DNA of 64,000 nucleotides, from assembly GCA_025345505.1 (NCBI GenBank), contig JANVCC010000012.1, positions 10,974,138 to 11,038,137 of the forward strand, read 5' to 3'. Below the pieces are notes generated by a model that was not told the origin of the DNA, did no database searches, and worked only from the letters and a program-made list of their open reading frames with translations. The first letter of the stretch is position 1. Each line of letters begins with the position of its first letter. Below, one piece after another: positions 1 through 12,329 of the stretch. Both the position numbers and the translations under genes were made by a program. Source of the stretch: Todiramphus chloris collaris. Lineage: Eukaryota; Chordata; Aves; Coraciiformes; Alcedinidae.

Positions 1-3000
1 CTGAGGCTGTTCCAAAGGTCGCTGTGAGAGATGGTAGAGATGGGAGTTCACTCGGGCTGAGTGGTGCCTCAAAGCTTAGTCTGATTTCCCTGCTGGGGAG
101 AGCAGGACATGTGGGAGCTCAGGGTGTCTTCCTCTGCTGAATTGCTGCTCGCGGGGGGAGCTTCAGCCACATGAGTTGCTCTGTTTGTTGCTCATGTGTA
201 ATGGCAATGGCATTGAAATCAAAATAGAATAGACTTACATTTTCTCACAGAAACCTGCTTTTGCATTCAAGAAACCTGCTTTTTCATTCAAGATAAAACT
301 GGCCAGTAAAAATAACTTTTTCAGTGGACTAGGAATACTCTGTGTCAAGTAAAGTACAAGTGAAATGTTTGTGTTGCAGGTAACTGAACAAAGTCTGTCT
401 GGGGAATACAGCAAACAGAACAGAATAGTTTGCAGTGGCCTTTTTAATTCAGAATGGTTAAATAGGGTTGTTTATTTTGTAAGCAGGCAGGTATCCCACG
501 ATGTGCATTTTTTTAGCAGCAAAGAGAATCCTTTGGAAACATGGAGGCTGACAAAATTGATGATTCTCGTCTAATTACTCCATAGACAGACTTTAAGATC
601 TGTTAAACTTGTGTAGAGACAGAATTGTTCATATAATACTTGTAGGCATTGTTTCTGTGCATTATTTAACAATAAGCAGTGTATGCTTGAAAAAAATGGC
701 AGTTTTGTTAGTACTTAAGTGAATTTTATCTTTTACAATCCCTTTATTTTCCACATTAATCCCATGTAGAGGAGAAATGGTAGGAAAGAGTAAGTGTAAA
801 AACTCACGGAAATGATTAAAAAAATAAAGACAGTTACAGATATTTGCATTTTTCTAGTTAGGAGTAAAAGAGTACAAGGCTACACAGCCTGTATCTGCTG
901 ATCCATTAAATATTGGATATAAAAACCTAAAACCAACTTATTGGGGAAAGTCTGTGTGTCAGGGTTAAACAAAAGATGTATCATTAAGGAAATGCAGTAT
1001 GCAGGATTTTGGGCTAGCATTTATGTTCCTGTATAGGGAAACTAGTTTCAGCTGGGTTTTGAATATTAGTTTTATTATTAATGCCCAGGAGCTTGTTTCT
1101 GTTCCAGGAATGCCACTGGACGTATTTTAATAGGAGGGTGAAGAGGTAGTTATTCGTTGGACATTATAGTTTGACATTATATATGACTTTTTTTTTATTG
1201 TTAGATGTAATATTTTCTAGAAGACACATGCAGTCATCACGAGTTGCTTGTTGTTAATCTTCTTGCCTGCATCTTTTATTTCTTTGCTTTACTCTTGATG
1301 CCTTTTTTAATCTGTTGGTCACTTTTTTTTGTTGATTTCCTTGTAAGGTAAATGATAACTAGACAGACTTTAAGCAAGCCACATCTTTCATGTCATGTGA
1401 CACCTTTCTCAGCTGTGCTTTTAATAAAACTTCATGCATTCACTCTATATGGAGGCAATTTATTGGAACATTGGAGAAGCATGTACATTGTTTCAGTTGT
1501 TTCTTGCAGCTCACAGAAGAGCAGGCTGCTCTGATCAGTGAAGTCTGTGAAGAACGTCAGCAAACCAACCATAGGAGAATTAGTCTGACTCCACTTGTTT
1601 ACTGAAGTAAAGTTACGAGCTAGTAGAGGGGGTAAAGTACCATATACTTAAAGTTTTTAGTGTTCAGTTATTATCTAATTAAATGGAGGCACAAAGTATG
1701 ACGGCATTGGAATAATGCTGGTCTGAACTTTTTCCTAGCATGTGACTTGTGATTAGTTTAGTAACTGCCCTGCATCTCTATTTGAAAGGAAGTGGTCTCT
1801 TAGAAGCTTAACTAATGCTTTTAAGTACATTTGGGGGTGGTTTTTTGTGATTTCAAAGAGGAACAACGTGAAAGAAGATCAGTCATGCATGGTATTTTTG
1901 GGAACCCTTGATGGACTGGGAGTTCTAATGAAAAATTCAAACATGATCAGAGTTCCAGCTTCAAACATTGGTCAGTCAAGTATTTATGAATACCATTTTC
2001 TCTGCTTACGAGACTGAGACATGTGGAGAATGCAGAAATGTAGGGAAGTGTTACAGAGAAGTAAAATTTCCTAAACGCTGCCATAGCATCAGTGAATCAA
2101 TCAGTATAGGTAACTGCTTGTGTAGCCATGGGACAAAATACCATGGAAATGATCCTTTTTGTGATGGATATCCATTCTCTTTCATCTTGTTTGTCTTTTC
2201 TGATGTTTTATCTTTTTTCCTACCTTTTTGTTTCCACTTTACTTTTCTTCCTGTTACCTGTTTGCTAATGTACTGCAAATATTATTACTTTTCAAGCCCT
2301 TTCAGGGACTTTAGTTTTCCAAGTATTATCACCTGTCCAGTGTGAATTTTTTTCCTTTTGGCTGAGAAAAGTTTGCCTAATATTCCTACACATCAATTTC
2401 TTTACACTTTAATGGCACTGTTAAAAAATATTTAAACCAATTGTTACATTTTTAAAACACTCTGGAATATAGAGGGATATCAGAGCTAAGCAAAATCTAA
2501 ATTGTGTAATGGTTTATTTTTTTTTAATCATGGTATTTAAAAGATGCCTTTGAATGTTGGAGAACTTACTTCAAAGAGTCAATGGAGCATATTTTTAAGA
2601 TCTAGGGTTCTTCTGTCATGTGAATATTATCAGTGGATACTTCCATATATGTACGGAAATAACTGTTTTGGGTAGAAAAAACCAGCCTGTTTCACATGGT
2701 GCACGTAGGTTTGTTTTCCCTCTGATTGCTTCAGCTATAATTTTCCTTCCTTGAGTATGTTCCAGCGTCAGTTGAGCTTGGTGTGGTGGCAGACTTCCCC
2801 GTTGGCTTCAGCGGTGTAAAATCAGTCTATGCTGATTTGAAAGCCTTCCAAGTACCCATGCGTGACACTGGAAACAGACAAGTTAAAGGAGAACAACTCC
2901 ATAAATCTAGTGTAGGAATGAAAGCAAGTTTTGTTTCTGTCAGATTTCCAGTGACATTTGGTGCTTTGTACATATGTCAAGGGATCTCTGAAAGTCTGTT

Positions 3001-4699
3001 CAATAACCGGGAGTGTGAACTGCGGAGCTACGCTGTTAACCTGGTTCAAAAAGAACCTCTTAAGTTTTTTAGTTCTGAAATGCTTTGGGATTTCAGCTAC
3101 AAGGCGTTATGTTGTCCCATGACACACAGTAATTTTTTGAACATCTTCTTGAAACATTCAGTGTAATGGCTGTTGGTCATGAACTTGGCAAAAGAGCATT
3201 TAATATTTTTTTCTGCTGCTCTTTTGGTGAGGAGATAGACTAATGTATTTTAGTGCTTTGTAACTTAATGCTATTCATATTTTTTTATGAATAATGATGC
3301 CCAGTTGAGAAATTGTGCTTTAACACAGCTGTGTTTGATACATGAGACAGAACACGTGCTAGTTTATCAAATGTAAAGGCCAATTTATCGACTTTATAGC
3401 AGAAAAAGAATATTAATAACATTTTGAGCTTTTTGGGTTTTTAAGTAAATCTTAAAGTAAATGGAAACTGAGTAGTAAAGCTGTGATTTAGTTATGAGGG
3501 TAGTTTAAATTAAAAATCCTACAGCATTTACGGGATGGTTCTTACATTTCCTTTAGTATAAATTTCATGTCTTGTTGTCAGGGATTGAAGTTATGCTTGG
3601 CTCTGAGGCAGCCACGTCAGCCTCCGAAAGTGACTTTATGGACAGTAAAGTCCCGAATTACACAAGTATGCTGTCATGTTAAGAATTCTTAAATAAGCTA
3701 AACGCTCAAAAAACATCTGGAGCTTCTGAAATGGGGAGATTCTCTGAAGGTCTTGAGATGCTGGGCTTGATTTTTGCGACCACCTACTTAGTGTATTTTT
3801 TGTTCCCTCAACACCCCATGCTTAGTAAAGTAAGGTGGTGTCTGTGCCTGCGTGCCTGTGTAGAGCACGTCTCAAAAATCAGAACTGGATTCCTGATAAA
3901 ACTGGCTGTTAGCCATGTTTGTGTAGGAGGCCCGGGCAAGTTACGGCAACGCAAACTGAAGCGCGGTGTCGGTGCGCTTCTGAAAGCGAGAGAATAACAC
4001 TGGAGCCAGCCGGGAGTAGCGTGCACGGGGCTACAGCGTGAAATCCAGTGCAGTCAGGGCACCAGGAGCAGTCAGCTGAGTATGTTCACCAGTGCCGTAG
4101 CGTCAGCGTAGCATCCCTCGGCCATTGAGTGCCTGAGAAGAGCCGAGGGTTTTCTTCCTCTAATAAGTTTCCTCTCTAGTCAGCTGAAGAAGTGTTGGTA
4201 ACCCTGCTTTGCAAGGAACCAGGCCTGACTGGCAGCGATAGCACCACTGGCGTTAGAGACGGGATTGAGCAACAACTAACGCTTTAAAAAAACCCACCCA
4301 GTTAATAGTTTATTAGTTGTGAAAGAGAAAGCAGTTAAAACTGAGAATAAGTGAAATTATGCCACAGAGTAAGTACTAACATGCAGTTTCTTCCCACCAT
4401 TATCTTGCGGCAGATCACTGTTTCCCTAATTAGCATTGCCTGCTGCAGTGCTCGTGCTTCTAGACATATCCCTGCAGTACTCTTGCACTTCCCCCTTAAC
4501 TAGAAGGTACAGCTTGAATTTATGTTTTGTGTTTATGGTCGTTGGTTTCGAGGACGTGAAAAAAATTAAACTTACGAGTAGGTTCTTTATCACAAGTCCT
4601 TAATTTTAAACTGCTTCCAAATTTGAGTAATAAAGTAAAAATCTTTCATACGTGTCTGTCTGTATATGACCGAGTAATTGTAATAACTTGTTTTTGTAG
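1..4699 (+). other. ZFX: Upstream intron of ZFX (5' part outside the window)
   Basis: No ZFX coding exon is visible before 4700, although about 220 N-terminal residues remain to be encoded, so this is inferred to be intron. It is AT-rich and has no strong repeat copy. Three things stand out: an exon-like segment at 1510-1606, a possible ancient repeat remnant near 2760-2870, and a modestly CpG-enriched patch at about 3840-4140. Confidence 0.7.
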
Positions 4700-4849
4700 T
4701 GGATGATGCTGGTAAGATAGAACATGAAGGTCCTGCTGAAATTACTATGGAAGCAGAATCAGAAAGTGGCTCTTGTAAAGTGGATGGCATTTGTCCAGAA
4801 GTCATCAAGGTCTATATATTCAAAGCAGATCCTGGAGAAGATGATTTAG
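4700..4849 (+). CDS. ZFX: ZFX acidic-domain exon A
   Basis: The exon lies between acceptor ttttttgtag-type sequence (AG at 4698-4699) and donor gtaaaa at 4850. It is 150 nt and starts with the last two bases of a split codon. It reads [10 protein letters not shown] through [16 protein letters not shown], which matches the ZFX acidic activation domain. It ends after the first base of a Gly codon. Confidence 0.95.
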
Positions 4850-7800
4850 GTAAAACGAGCTCGTTTTAAAATAACTCTAACCTGACATTTGAAATTTCAC
4901 AGTCAGAGACTGTGGTTTCTCCCAAGTCATCTGTAAAGAGCTGCGAGTCTAATGTTAAAGAGTGGCAAACTGTAAAAGTGCTGTGGTTTAGCATGGGATT
5001 TGAGTACAGTGTATTTAAAATATTTTGCTCTGGTTTTCCTAATTAGGGGGCACTGTGGACATTGTGGAGAGCGAGCCAGAGAATGACCACGCAGTTGGAT
5101 TGCTTGATCAAAACAGCAGTATTCGTATTCCAAGGGAGAAAATGGTTTACATGACCGTAAATGATTCTCAGCACGAAGATGAAGACTTAAGTAAGTAGGT
5201 GGCTTTCATTTGGGAACAGGGATTTTCACCTTCAGCAGTGCAGTGTTCCTATTAATTTTTTCTTGACTACTTTTTCTCTTAGATGTTGCAGAAATAGCTG
5301 ATGAGGTTTATATGGAGGTGATTGTAGGAGAGGAGGATGCAGCAGTGGCCCATGAACAGCAAATTGATGACAATGAAATTAAAACTTTCATGCCCATAGC
5401 TTGGGCAGCAGCTTATGGTAGGTAATACTCAAAAGAATTCTTCGTGGTGACGCTGTCTATAACACAATGTCGGGGATTGTTTCTAGGAGGGTAGTGGAGT
5501 ATTTCTGCCTTTCTGTTTGTTTTTGAAGTGTTAGCTAAAGAATGGTTTATTGGCATAATAAGCCTTAAGAAGAGAGAAGCTATAAGGCAGGCTCCTTCTT
5601 ACTCCTATTTTAACAGGCATTTCCTTTCTTGTTTTCATGATGTAGAAAGGGAAGTGTACAAAATTTCAGCTGAAAAATTGCATCTCAAGTACATCTGTCC
5701 TTCACAGTTTTAGGACACAGTAAGAGCTGGTGTGGGAACAGAACTGAATATTTGATGGGGATATGAAAGATCCATTGTAACAGTGAAAAGCAGCACTGAC
5801 CTCTAGCTTGAGGGACGTATAAATATGTGGTTTCACTAATGGAAATAATTGATTAAAAAAGAAACTGGAGAGAGACAAAATTACAGCAGAACCTTGAGGA
5901 TATGTGCAGCATGCAGAACCATTTGTCTTGATCATTAGTATTTGAGAACCAGCTGGTTCACAAACTGATTTCCAAAACTTGCATAAGCTGGTTGATCAAA
6001 ATCTTGTCTTAGAAATGTTTCTGTATTGCTCCTGTCTCCTCCTAAATGAAGCAGAAGAAATAGTAGAGGACAAAACTGAAGTTATATGTCTACGTGATGT
6101 GGATTGTGCTGGTGGGGCCAGCAGGCAAATGGCAGGGAAGTGCTGAGAGTGCAGTGGAGGCTGGAACTGTGGCCAGGAGTCACAGAGGAAGCAAGATTTT
6201 GGGGAGCAGTGTGGGTTAAAAGTTGTTTGGGACATGGACGATGCTGCACCGAGAGCCTTATCTTTGGCCATATACTGATGAGCACAGTTGCAGTGGAGAG
6301 GAAAAGACAGAAGCCAGGTTCAGTGTGAATTAAAAATGAAATAAAGTGAACTAAGAACAACAGTTCTAGACTTACCATCCAGCGGGGCTGGATTATAAAG
6401 AGAAAATGGAGCGGTGTTTTTAGAACACAGAGGTGGAATTGAAAGAACTTCAAAATGTGGGAAACAGCGGAGTGATTGCGCTGTCAGCAGTAATCACACT
6501 GTGCACGCAAGGTGAGAGGTGGCAGGGAAGGAAAGAAAGAATGAAGCTTGAAGGCGTGAAAATGGCACAGGTTTGTCATCTGCATTTCTTGGAACTCTTT
6601 TCCACTTAAAAGCGGGTTTAAGAGCTAACAACAAGGGCTTCTGAAAATGTTGCATTGGTTTTGTTGCTGTATTGTAGCAAAGCCCAATCCTACTGTGCTT
6701 TGTTCCAGACATTTTTTTGCAGTTTTATTCTAATATTGGGGCCTGGTTTGTGTTACAGTCTAGAAGAACTCTTCGTGCACCTGTTGCAAAGTGTACTTTC
6801 TATGTCTAAGATGCGAAATGGGTTTTGGCTTTCAACATTTATCTGTTGCCACATTTGCTGTTCAGTACTTGAGCTAGCATGTAGATCAGAATCTTCAGGC
6901 TCTGCGCATACCTGATCCTGGCTCTGAGCCTTCTTACAGTAATCATAAGTATTTATTCTCAGCACTCTAAAAAGGAAACAGCTATTGAGCATCGTGCACT
7001 TTCTTCCAGCTCAATATTCCTGACTTACTGGTGTGCTTTTTACTAGGAACTGGTGCCTTCTTGTCATTCAAGTAAAAACTACAAAATTTGTTACTAAAAT
7101 TTACTCCTGCCCTTAAATCACCAATGGTAAACTGATTGCCGATAAATACCGTCCTGGGTAGAGATATATTTAATTGTAGTTTTCATGTTTGTTTTACATC
7201 CACTGATACCATTGGTGTATTAAACACGAAGCTCTGTGGGGCAAAGATTGATTGCTTCTTTCTGTTCTACAAAACTGAGCATTCTCTGTGTTCCCAGTAG
7301 AAAGAACTTGTAAGTGTTAAAGCATTGGGTGTGCTGATAGTAAGTAGTGTACTTTGTGTGCAAGTTTATGGGCTTTTGAGAATGATTCTTTGATCGCAGT
7401 TCCAGTTCTGGAACGTGGCATGTGAGAAACTTGAGCCAGGTGAATTCATATGGCCCGAAGTGAACGGGAGCTGACACATGAACATGTTTCAGGACTGGGA
7501 AGAAATTTGAGCACAGTAAATATTGTGACGTGCTACTGTTTGCTGATATGAAACATTTTGCGCATCATACTCCTGTAAAATTAGGTTAACAAAGCCACTG
7601 CTTCCAGGTTCATAATATCAACCATAGTTTGTAACTTACAAACAGAGAAGTTTTGCAGGTCAATCCTGTACATGATTTTGGTTTGATTAAATGTCCAGGT
7701 AATAACTCATGATTTCTTTTATTGCCATCGTAGAGTTTGTTGCCGGAATAATCTGTAGAGTGCTGACAGTAGGTAACTTCTCAATTTCTCTTGTTAGGTA

Positions 7801-10800
7801 ATAATAACGATGGCATTGAAAGTCGGAATGGCACTGCAAGTGCTCTTTTGCACATAGATGAATCAGCTGGACTTGGGAGACTGGCTAAGCAAAAACCAAA
7901 GAAGAAAAGGAGACCCGAGTCCAGGCAGTATCAAACAGGTGAGTAGCGTGCAGCTGGCTCCACTCTTACTCCCCCAGGCCCTTACCTGTGAGCACATGTG
8001 CTTTGCTGGTAGCATGTGCAATGTCTTACAAAAACCCAGCAGCTACCTGAGGAATGCCTGTGTTGACAACACTTCTACCTCATAAATAGAAGCTGTAGAG
8101 AAGCTGGTGCTGGTCTCTTCTCTCAGGTCATTAGGGATAGAACCAGCCTAAAGCTGATACAAGGTAGGTTTAGACTAGACATTAGGAAAAAATTCTTCAT
8201 GGACAGAGTAGTGAAATATTGGAATAGGCTGCCCAGGGAGGTGGTTGAGTCTTCATCCCTGGATGTGTTTAAACATTGCTTGGATGTGGTGCTGGGGGAC
8301 ATGGTCTAGGGGTGAACTTGTAGAGTAGGGCTAATGGTTGGACATGATGATCCCAAGCGTCTTTTCCAATCTAAAAGATTCTGTGATTCTGTAATAAGTG
8401 CATGTTTTGTTTTTAAATACATGGTTGGTTTGGACTGGGGGGGTGTTTTAAAGGAAACCATCCCAGCTGTAGGAAAAAAATCAGTATCGTAGTGAAAGGT
8501 TAAAAACCTGTATACTTAACTTGCCACATCAGTTTTAATGTTTAACGTGAATTTTGTAAAGATGCCGTTAGTGACAGCGTTCTGTAATTGTGCTTTTTAA
8601 AAACCTTTTTTACCTTTACTATTGAAATTACATAGAACAATAGATTTGATTACATCAGCTCAGTAAGTAACTGGGAAATCTGAACATGATATATTACGTT
8701 TGGTAATGTAATTTCTGTACACTTTGCTCCTTCAGTTGTGAAATAAATTGCCTCGATGTTCACTCCAGTGTTGTAACTTGCATTTGTAAGAACAGGCATA
8801 CTTGCTTCGGCAGTACTTGGTTTCTGCTGTTACTGCATTACGGTCTGAACGATTTATTTGTTCTGATAAAAGTTGAAGCAGCACACCACTGTTTTCTTTT
8901 GTAGCCTTGCCTTGCCTGATCCTCAAAGTTTCTTTCCACATTCTGACTTAACTGTAGGAGTTCTGTTTTGTCTATCACCGAATCAGTAAACCAGGCATAT
9001 TTTAACCTCCAAGTTTGCTTTTTCTGCTTCCAGCCAGTTCTTCTAAAACACTTTGGGAAAAGAGAGCTTTTTAGTATGCCTGGACAAATTCAGGCTGAAC
9101 AAACCAGGCTCGTGGATGAGTGCAAATAAGTTCCAAATCTTTAAGGCGTCTGTATATGGAAAGTGTTTGCATTGACTCCCGCTTGATACCTCTTCAGATT
9201 ATAACTGTGAGAGATGACACAAGAAGGAGGTTTTAGTCTGGGGACATGTGAATCGTAGTCAGCAGTAGGTGATTAAACTGCCAAATTAAACTTTATCTGT
9301 AGATTCATGGAAAAGTAGAAGAAGATCATGTGCTGTGCTTCCTATGTCATACTGTTTAAGAAGTTGGCAGCTGTTCTTTGCATCACCATTGTTTTCTGCG
9401 TGTATATAATGTGTGAACTCTGTCAGAATTCTTCAAAGTAGAATTGTTTGAGGTGAAGAACAGCTGGGTGATGCTTTGGTCATCTCCATCAGAAAACAGT
9501 ATCTCCTGATAATAAAAATGAGTGAAGTAGTAATTCCCTCAGGTTTTTCTACCTAACCCAGTAGCAAGCTTGATTATTTAGTAAAGTGTGTGAGTCTGAT
9601 CTTACTTAACAATTCAGTTTATTGTTAAGGTTGAAATGCAACATTTGAAGTGTAATATTGTTACGTAATATTGATGAAGGGTTTTGTTTGTTTGTTTTTC
9701 AGCAATAATCATTGGCCCTGATGGTCATCCATTGACAGTCTACCCCTGCATGATTTGTGGAAAGAAATTTAAGTCCAGAGGTTTCTTGAAAAGGCACATG
9801 AAAAACCACCCAGAGCACCTTCTTACTAAGAAGAAATACAGATGCACGGACTGTGATTACACTACGAATAAAAAAATAAGTTTACACAACCACTTGGAGA
9901 GTCATAAGCTGACCAACAAAACAGAAAAGCTTATCGAGTGCGACGAGTGTGGGAAAAGCTTCTCTCACGCAGGAACTTTGTTTACTCACAAGATGGTGCA
10001 CAGGGACAAAGGCGTTAATAAAATGCACAAGTGCAAATTCTGCGATTATGAGACAGCAGAACAAGGATTGCTGAGTCACCACCTTTTAGCTGTCCACAGC
10101 AAGAACTTTCCTCACATTTGCGTGGAGTGTGGCAAGGGGTTCCGCCATCCGTCGGAGCTGAAGAAGCACATGCGCATCCACACCGGTGAGAAGCCGTACC
10201 AGTGCCAATACTGCGAGTACCGATCCGCCGACTCCTCTAACTTGAAAACCCACGTAAAGACTAAACACAGCAAGGAGACGCCCTTAAAGTGCGACATCTG
10301 TTTCCAGACTTTTTCAGATACCAAAGAGCTACAGCAGCATACGCTTATGCATCAAGAAAGTAAAACACATCAGTGTTTGCATTGTGACCATAAGAGCTCA
10401 AACTCGAGTGATCTGAAACGACACATCATTTCAGTCCACACAAAAGACTATCCTCATAAGTGCGATATGTGCGATAAAGGCTTTCACAGGCCTTCGGAAC
10501 TGAAAAAACACGTGGCGGCTCACAAGGGTAAAAAATTGCACCAGTGCAGACATTGTGACTTTAAGATTGCAGATCCGTTCATTCTGAGTCGCCACATACT
10601 CTCAGTTCACACAAAGGATCTTCCCTTCAGGTGCAAGAGATGTAGAAAGGGCTTTAGGCAACAAAACGAGCTGAAAAAACACATGAAAACACACAGTGGC
10701 AGGAAAGTTTATCAATGTGAGTACTGTGAGTATAGCACTACAGACGCCTCGGGCTTCAAACGGCATGTTATTTCCATTCACACAAAAGACTACCCTCACC

Positions 10801-10889
10801 GGTGTGAGTATTGCAAGAAAGGTTTCCGAAGGCCTTCAGAGAAGAACCAGCACATCATGCGGCATCATAAAGATGTTGGCCTGCCTTAA
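4700..10889 (+). CDS. ZFX: ZFX zinc-finger transcription factor, 3' five coding exons (partial at 5' end)
   Basis: Exons join 4700-4849, 5047-5190, 5283-5417, 7798-7938 and 9703-10889, all with AG/GT borders and an unbroken frame. They give 585 residues plus a stop. ZFX/ZFY/ZNF711 proteins are nuclear activators with an acidic N-terminal half and 13 C2H2 fingers. Here the first four exons encode Asp/Glu-rich acidic sequence and a basic nuclear localisation segment ([11 protein letters not shown]). The last exon encodes exactly 13 fingers and the C-terminus HHKDVGLP. That tail, matching the HHKEVGLP I recall for ZFX, favours ZFX over ZNF711. Mammalian ZFX is about 805 residues, so about 220 N-terminal residues lie upstream of the window. 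Relative to human (recalled), the polyalanine run after GEED is only two residues, and there is one extra residue in the linker between fingers 1 and 2 (HLLTKKK). No frameshift or internal stop is present. Confidence 0.97.
5047..5190 (+). CDS. ZFX: ZFX acidic-domain exon B
   Basis: This is a 144-nt exon with the AG acceptor at 5045-5046 and a consensus donor gtaagt at 5191. It continues [16 protein letters not shown] and ends in DSQHEDEDL plus the first base of Asn. The composition is strongly acidic. The split-codon phase is the same as in the neighbouring exons. Confidence 0.96.
5283..5417 (+). CDS. ZFX: ZFX acidic-domain exon C
   Basis: This is a 135-nt exon with acceptor tctcttag and donor gtaggt at 5418. 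It reads [20 protein letters not shown], then AVAHEQQ and [11 protein letters not shown]. Where human ZFX has a long alanine run after GEED, this copy has only AAVA, so the polyalanine tract is short here. Confidence 0.96.
5418..7797 (+). other. ZFX: ZFX intron between exons C and D
   Basis: This 2.4-kb intron has donor gtaggt and acceptor ttgttag. No coding exon or recognisable transposon is visible inside. A perfect 14-bp palindrome GAACCAGCTGGTTC lies at 5946-5959 and contains the E-box CAGCTG. The two smaller introns upstream (4850-5046 and 5191-5282) are under 200 bp and unremarkable. Confidence 0.85.
7798..7938 (+). CDS. ZFX: ZFX exon D with nuclear localisation segment
   Basis: This is a 141-nt exon with acceptor ttgttag and donor gtgagt at 7939. 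It encodes [20 protein letters not shown], then [20 protein letters not shown]. The Lys/Arg cluster just before the zinc fingers is the expected bipartite-like nuclear localisation signal of the ZFX family. A 2.4-kb intron precedes it. Confidence 0.96.
8110..8394 (+). mobile_element. CR1 LINE 3' fragment in ZFX intron
   Basis: This is a 5'-truncated copy of the 3' end of a CR1 retrotransposon. It carries the typical ORF2 tail (ttaggaaaaaattcttc, ggctgcccagggaggtgg) followed by the 3' UTR and the short terminal repeat attctgtgattctgt at 8380-8394. It is in the same orientation as ZFX. No reading frame survives. Confidence 0.9.
9703..10889 (+). CDS. ZFX: ZFX terminal coding exon: 13 C2H2 zinc fingers
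   Basis: The acceptor is a T-rich tract ending tttttcag (AG 9701-9702); the stop TAA is at 10887-10889. All 13 C2H2 fingers are encoded without an intron, from CMICGKKF (first Cys codon at 9747) to CEYCKKGF. Fingers alternate between a classical C-x2-C...H-x3-H type and an even-numbered type with H-x4-H or H-x3/4-H spacing and CDY/CEY/CDH/CDF after the second Cys, giving the two-finger repeat characteristic of ZFX/ZFY. A canonical TGEKPY linker occurs only after finger 5. In the ZFX family the last fingers carry most of the DNA recognition. Zinc ligands are intact in every finger. Confidence 0.98.
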
Positions 10890-10976
10890 AGTCTCTTTCA
10901 GGGGCTTAACGGCTGGAATTAGAAAGGAATTTTGCCTTTCGGGCAGTTAGCTTATTTTAAAGCCAATCACCTGAGA

Positions 10977-11073
10977 TCACACACACACAAAACAAAGCAA
11001 ACAAACAAACAAAAAAAAAAAGACAAACAGACAAAAAAAAACAAACAAAAAAAAAACCCAACAAAAAAACCCA
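10977..11073. repeat. A-rich (CA)n/(CAAA)n low-complexity tract
   Basis: A short CA run passes into CAAA and poly-A units with occasional G, directly after the ZFX stop and inside its 3' UTR. It is simple-sequence DNA with no sign of a retroposon body attached. Confidence 0.85.
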
Positions 11074-11178
11074 TACTGTGCATTTGATTTGTTGCTGTAT
11101 AAAAATAGGATTATTGCTTCTAGTTGACTTTTATACCTTTTGTTCAATAGCGTGTTCTGAATTCTATTCAGTTTGTTT

Positions 11179-11223
11179 AATAAATGAAGAAAAGATGGCA
11201 ACAATAAAGTTGCATTTAATAAA
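11179..11223 (+). terminator. ZFX: Cluster of three proximal polyadenylation signals of ZFX
   Basis: Three AATAAA hexamers lie within 45 bp (11179, 11203 and 11218), about 290-335 bp after the ZFX stop codon. A T-rich downstream stretch follows from 11240. This is likely a proximal cleavage site giving a short-UTR transcript. Confidence 0.55.
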
Positions 11224-12329
11224 GTAAACGCTGTCTCTTACTGAATTTTTCAACCGTAATAGTTTATTTAAGTATATTTATCTTACTGACCTCGTTGATA
11301 CTCACAGTGTCCATGTTAATGCAGTTTTGTCGTGAATTTTAAAAATAATGACATTTCTCTTGCTAAAAGTGTCAGAGGTGTGTATAAAATGGGGAATTGT
11401 GATGTTAAAGATGCAAGTCAGTAGGGCCCACCTGATTGTCTTGTTTTGACTATACAGACTTTGTGGCAGGTTAACTGTTTTCCATTGGAGGAGTTACACA
11501 GCTGACTATTGCGAAAAACTATTCTGCGTTTTATTTCAGGTTTCAGAGGAAAAAAAAAATTTAAAGCTGGTTTGGGGCATTTGTTGTCTTTCTTTGGCGA
11601 ATTTAAAAGTGCGCTCAAATATTACATTTGTTGTTCTGTGCTTCTTTGTCTGTGAAAGGTTTTGTGTGTTACAAATGAGTTGGGGTTTGGTTTTTGTGGT
11701 TTTATTTCAATTTACTGCTGTCTTAACGTTGGAGACATGAAATAACTGTTGTTCCATTTGCAGAGTTAATAGATGACAACTGTCTTGTACGTGCTGGTAA
11801 ACGTACCTCAAACTTAATGCTTCTCTGTGTATTGGTGTTTCTTTGGAAGAGCAGTTTGTGATTCGGGTCACATTTTTATTGTGAGTTGTTTTAGAATAAA
11901 ATTTAAGACCAAGAGGTGCCTCGATTTTTGGAAACGAGGTATTTACAGCGAGAGCTTCAGAGGGGGATGGAGTGGAGCAGATGCAGTCGTAAGGGGTAGA
12001 GACGTTTTAATGTAGATAGCCTCAGTAAAAAAAGTATCTTGCGATAGTAGCAGAACTGTCTAAATGAAATGTTTTTCCTGAGCCATTAACAGCTGTGTTA
12101 AGCTGCTGTTTATTAATTAGTACAGTATCCAGAATTAACCCAGTTCTTTTAATCTGTTATAAACAGCTGGGAGAACATTACAATTATTATCTGCTATCTT
12201 GCCACCTGAAGACTATTCTAAAATAGCACTATATCCTTTGCTAATTGCAGCATAAATGTACCAAGCACTAAGTCATGCACCTTAACAACAGCTGTGGAGT
12301 GAAAAACCTAAACCATTTAATTACCTGTC

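Noticed and set aside
2783..3166. 127-codon frame in the ZFX intron
   Set aside because: It is not similar to the missing ZFX N-terminus (no acidic bias) and has no splice context. It overlaps a possible repeat remnant.
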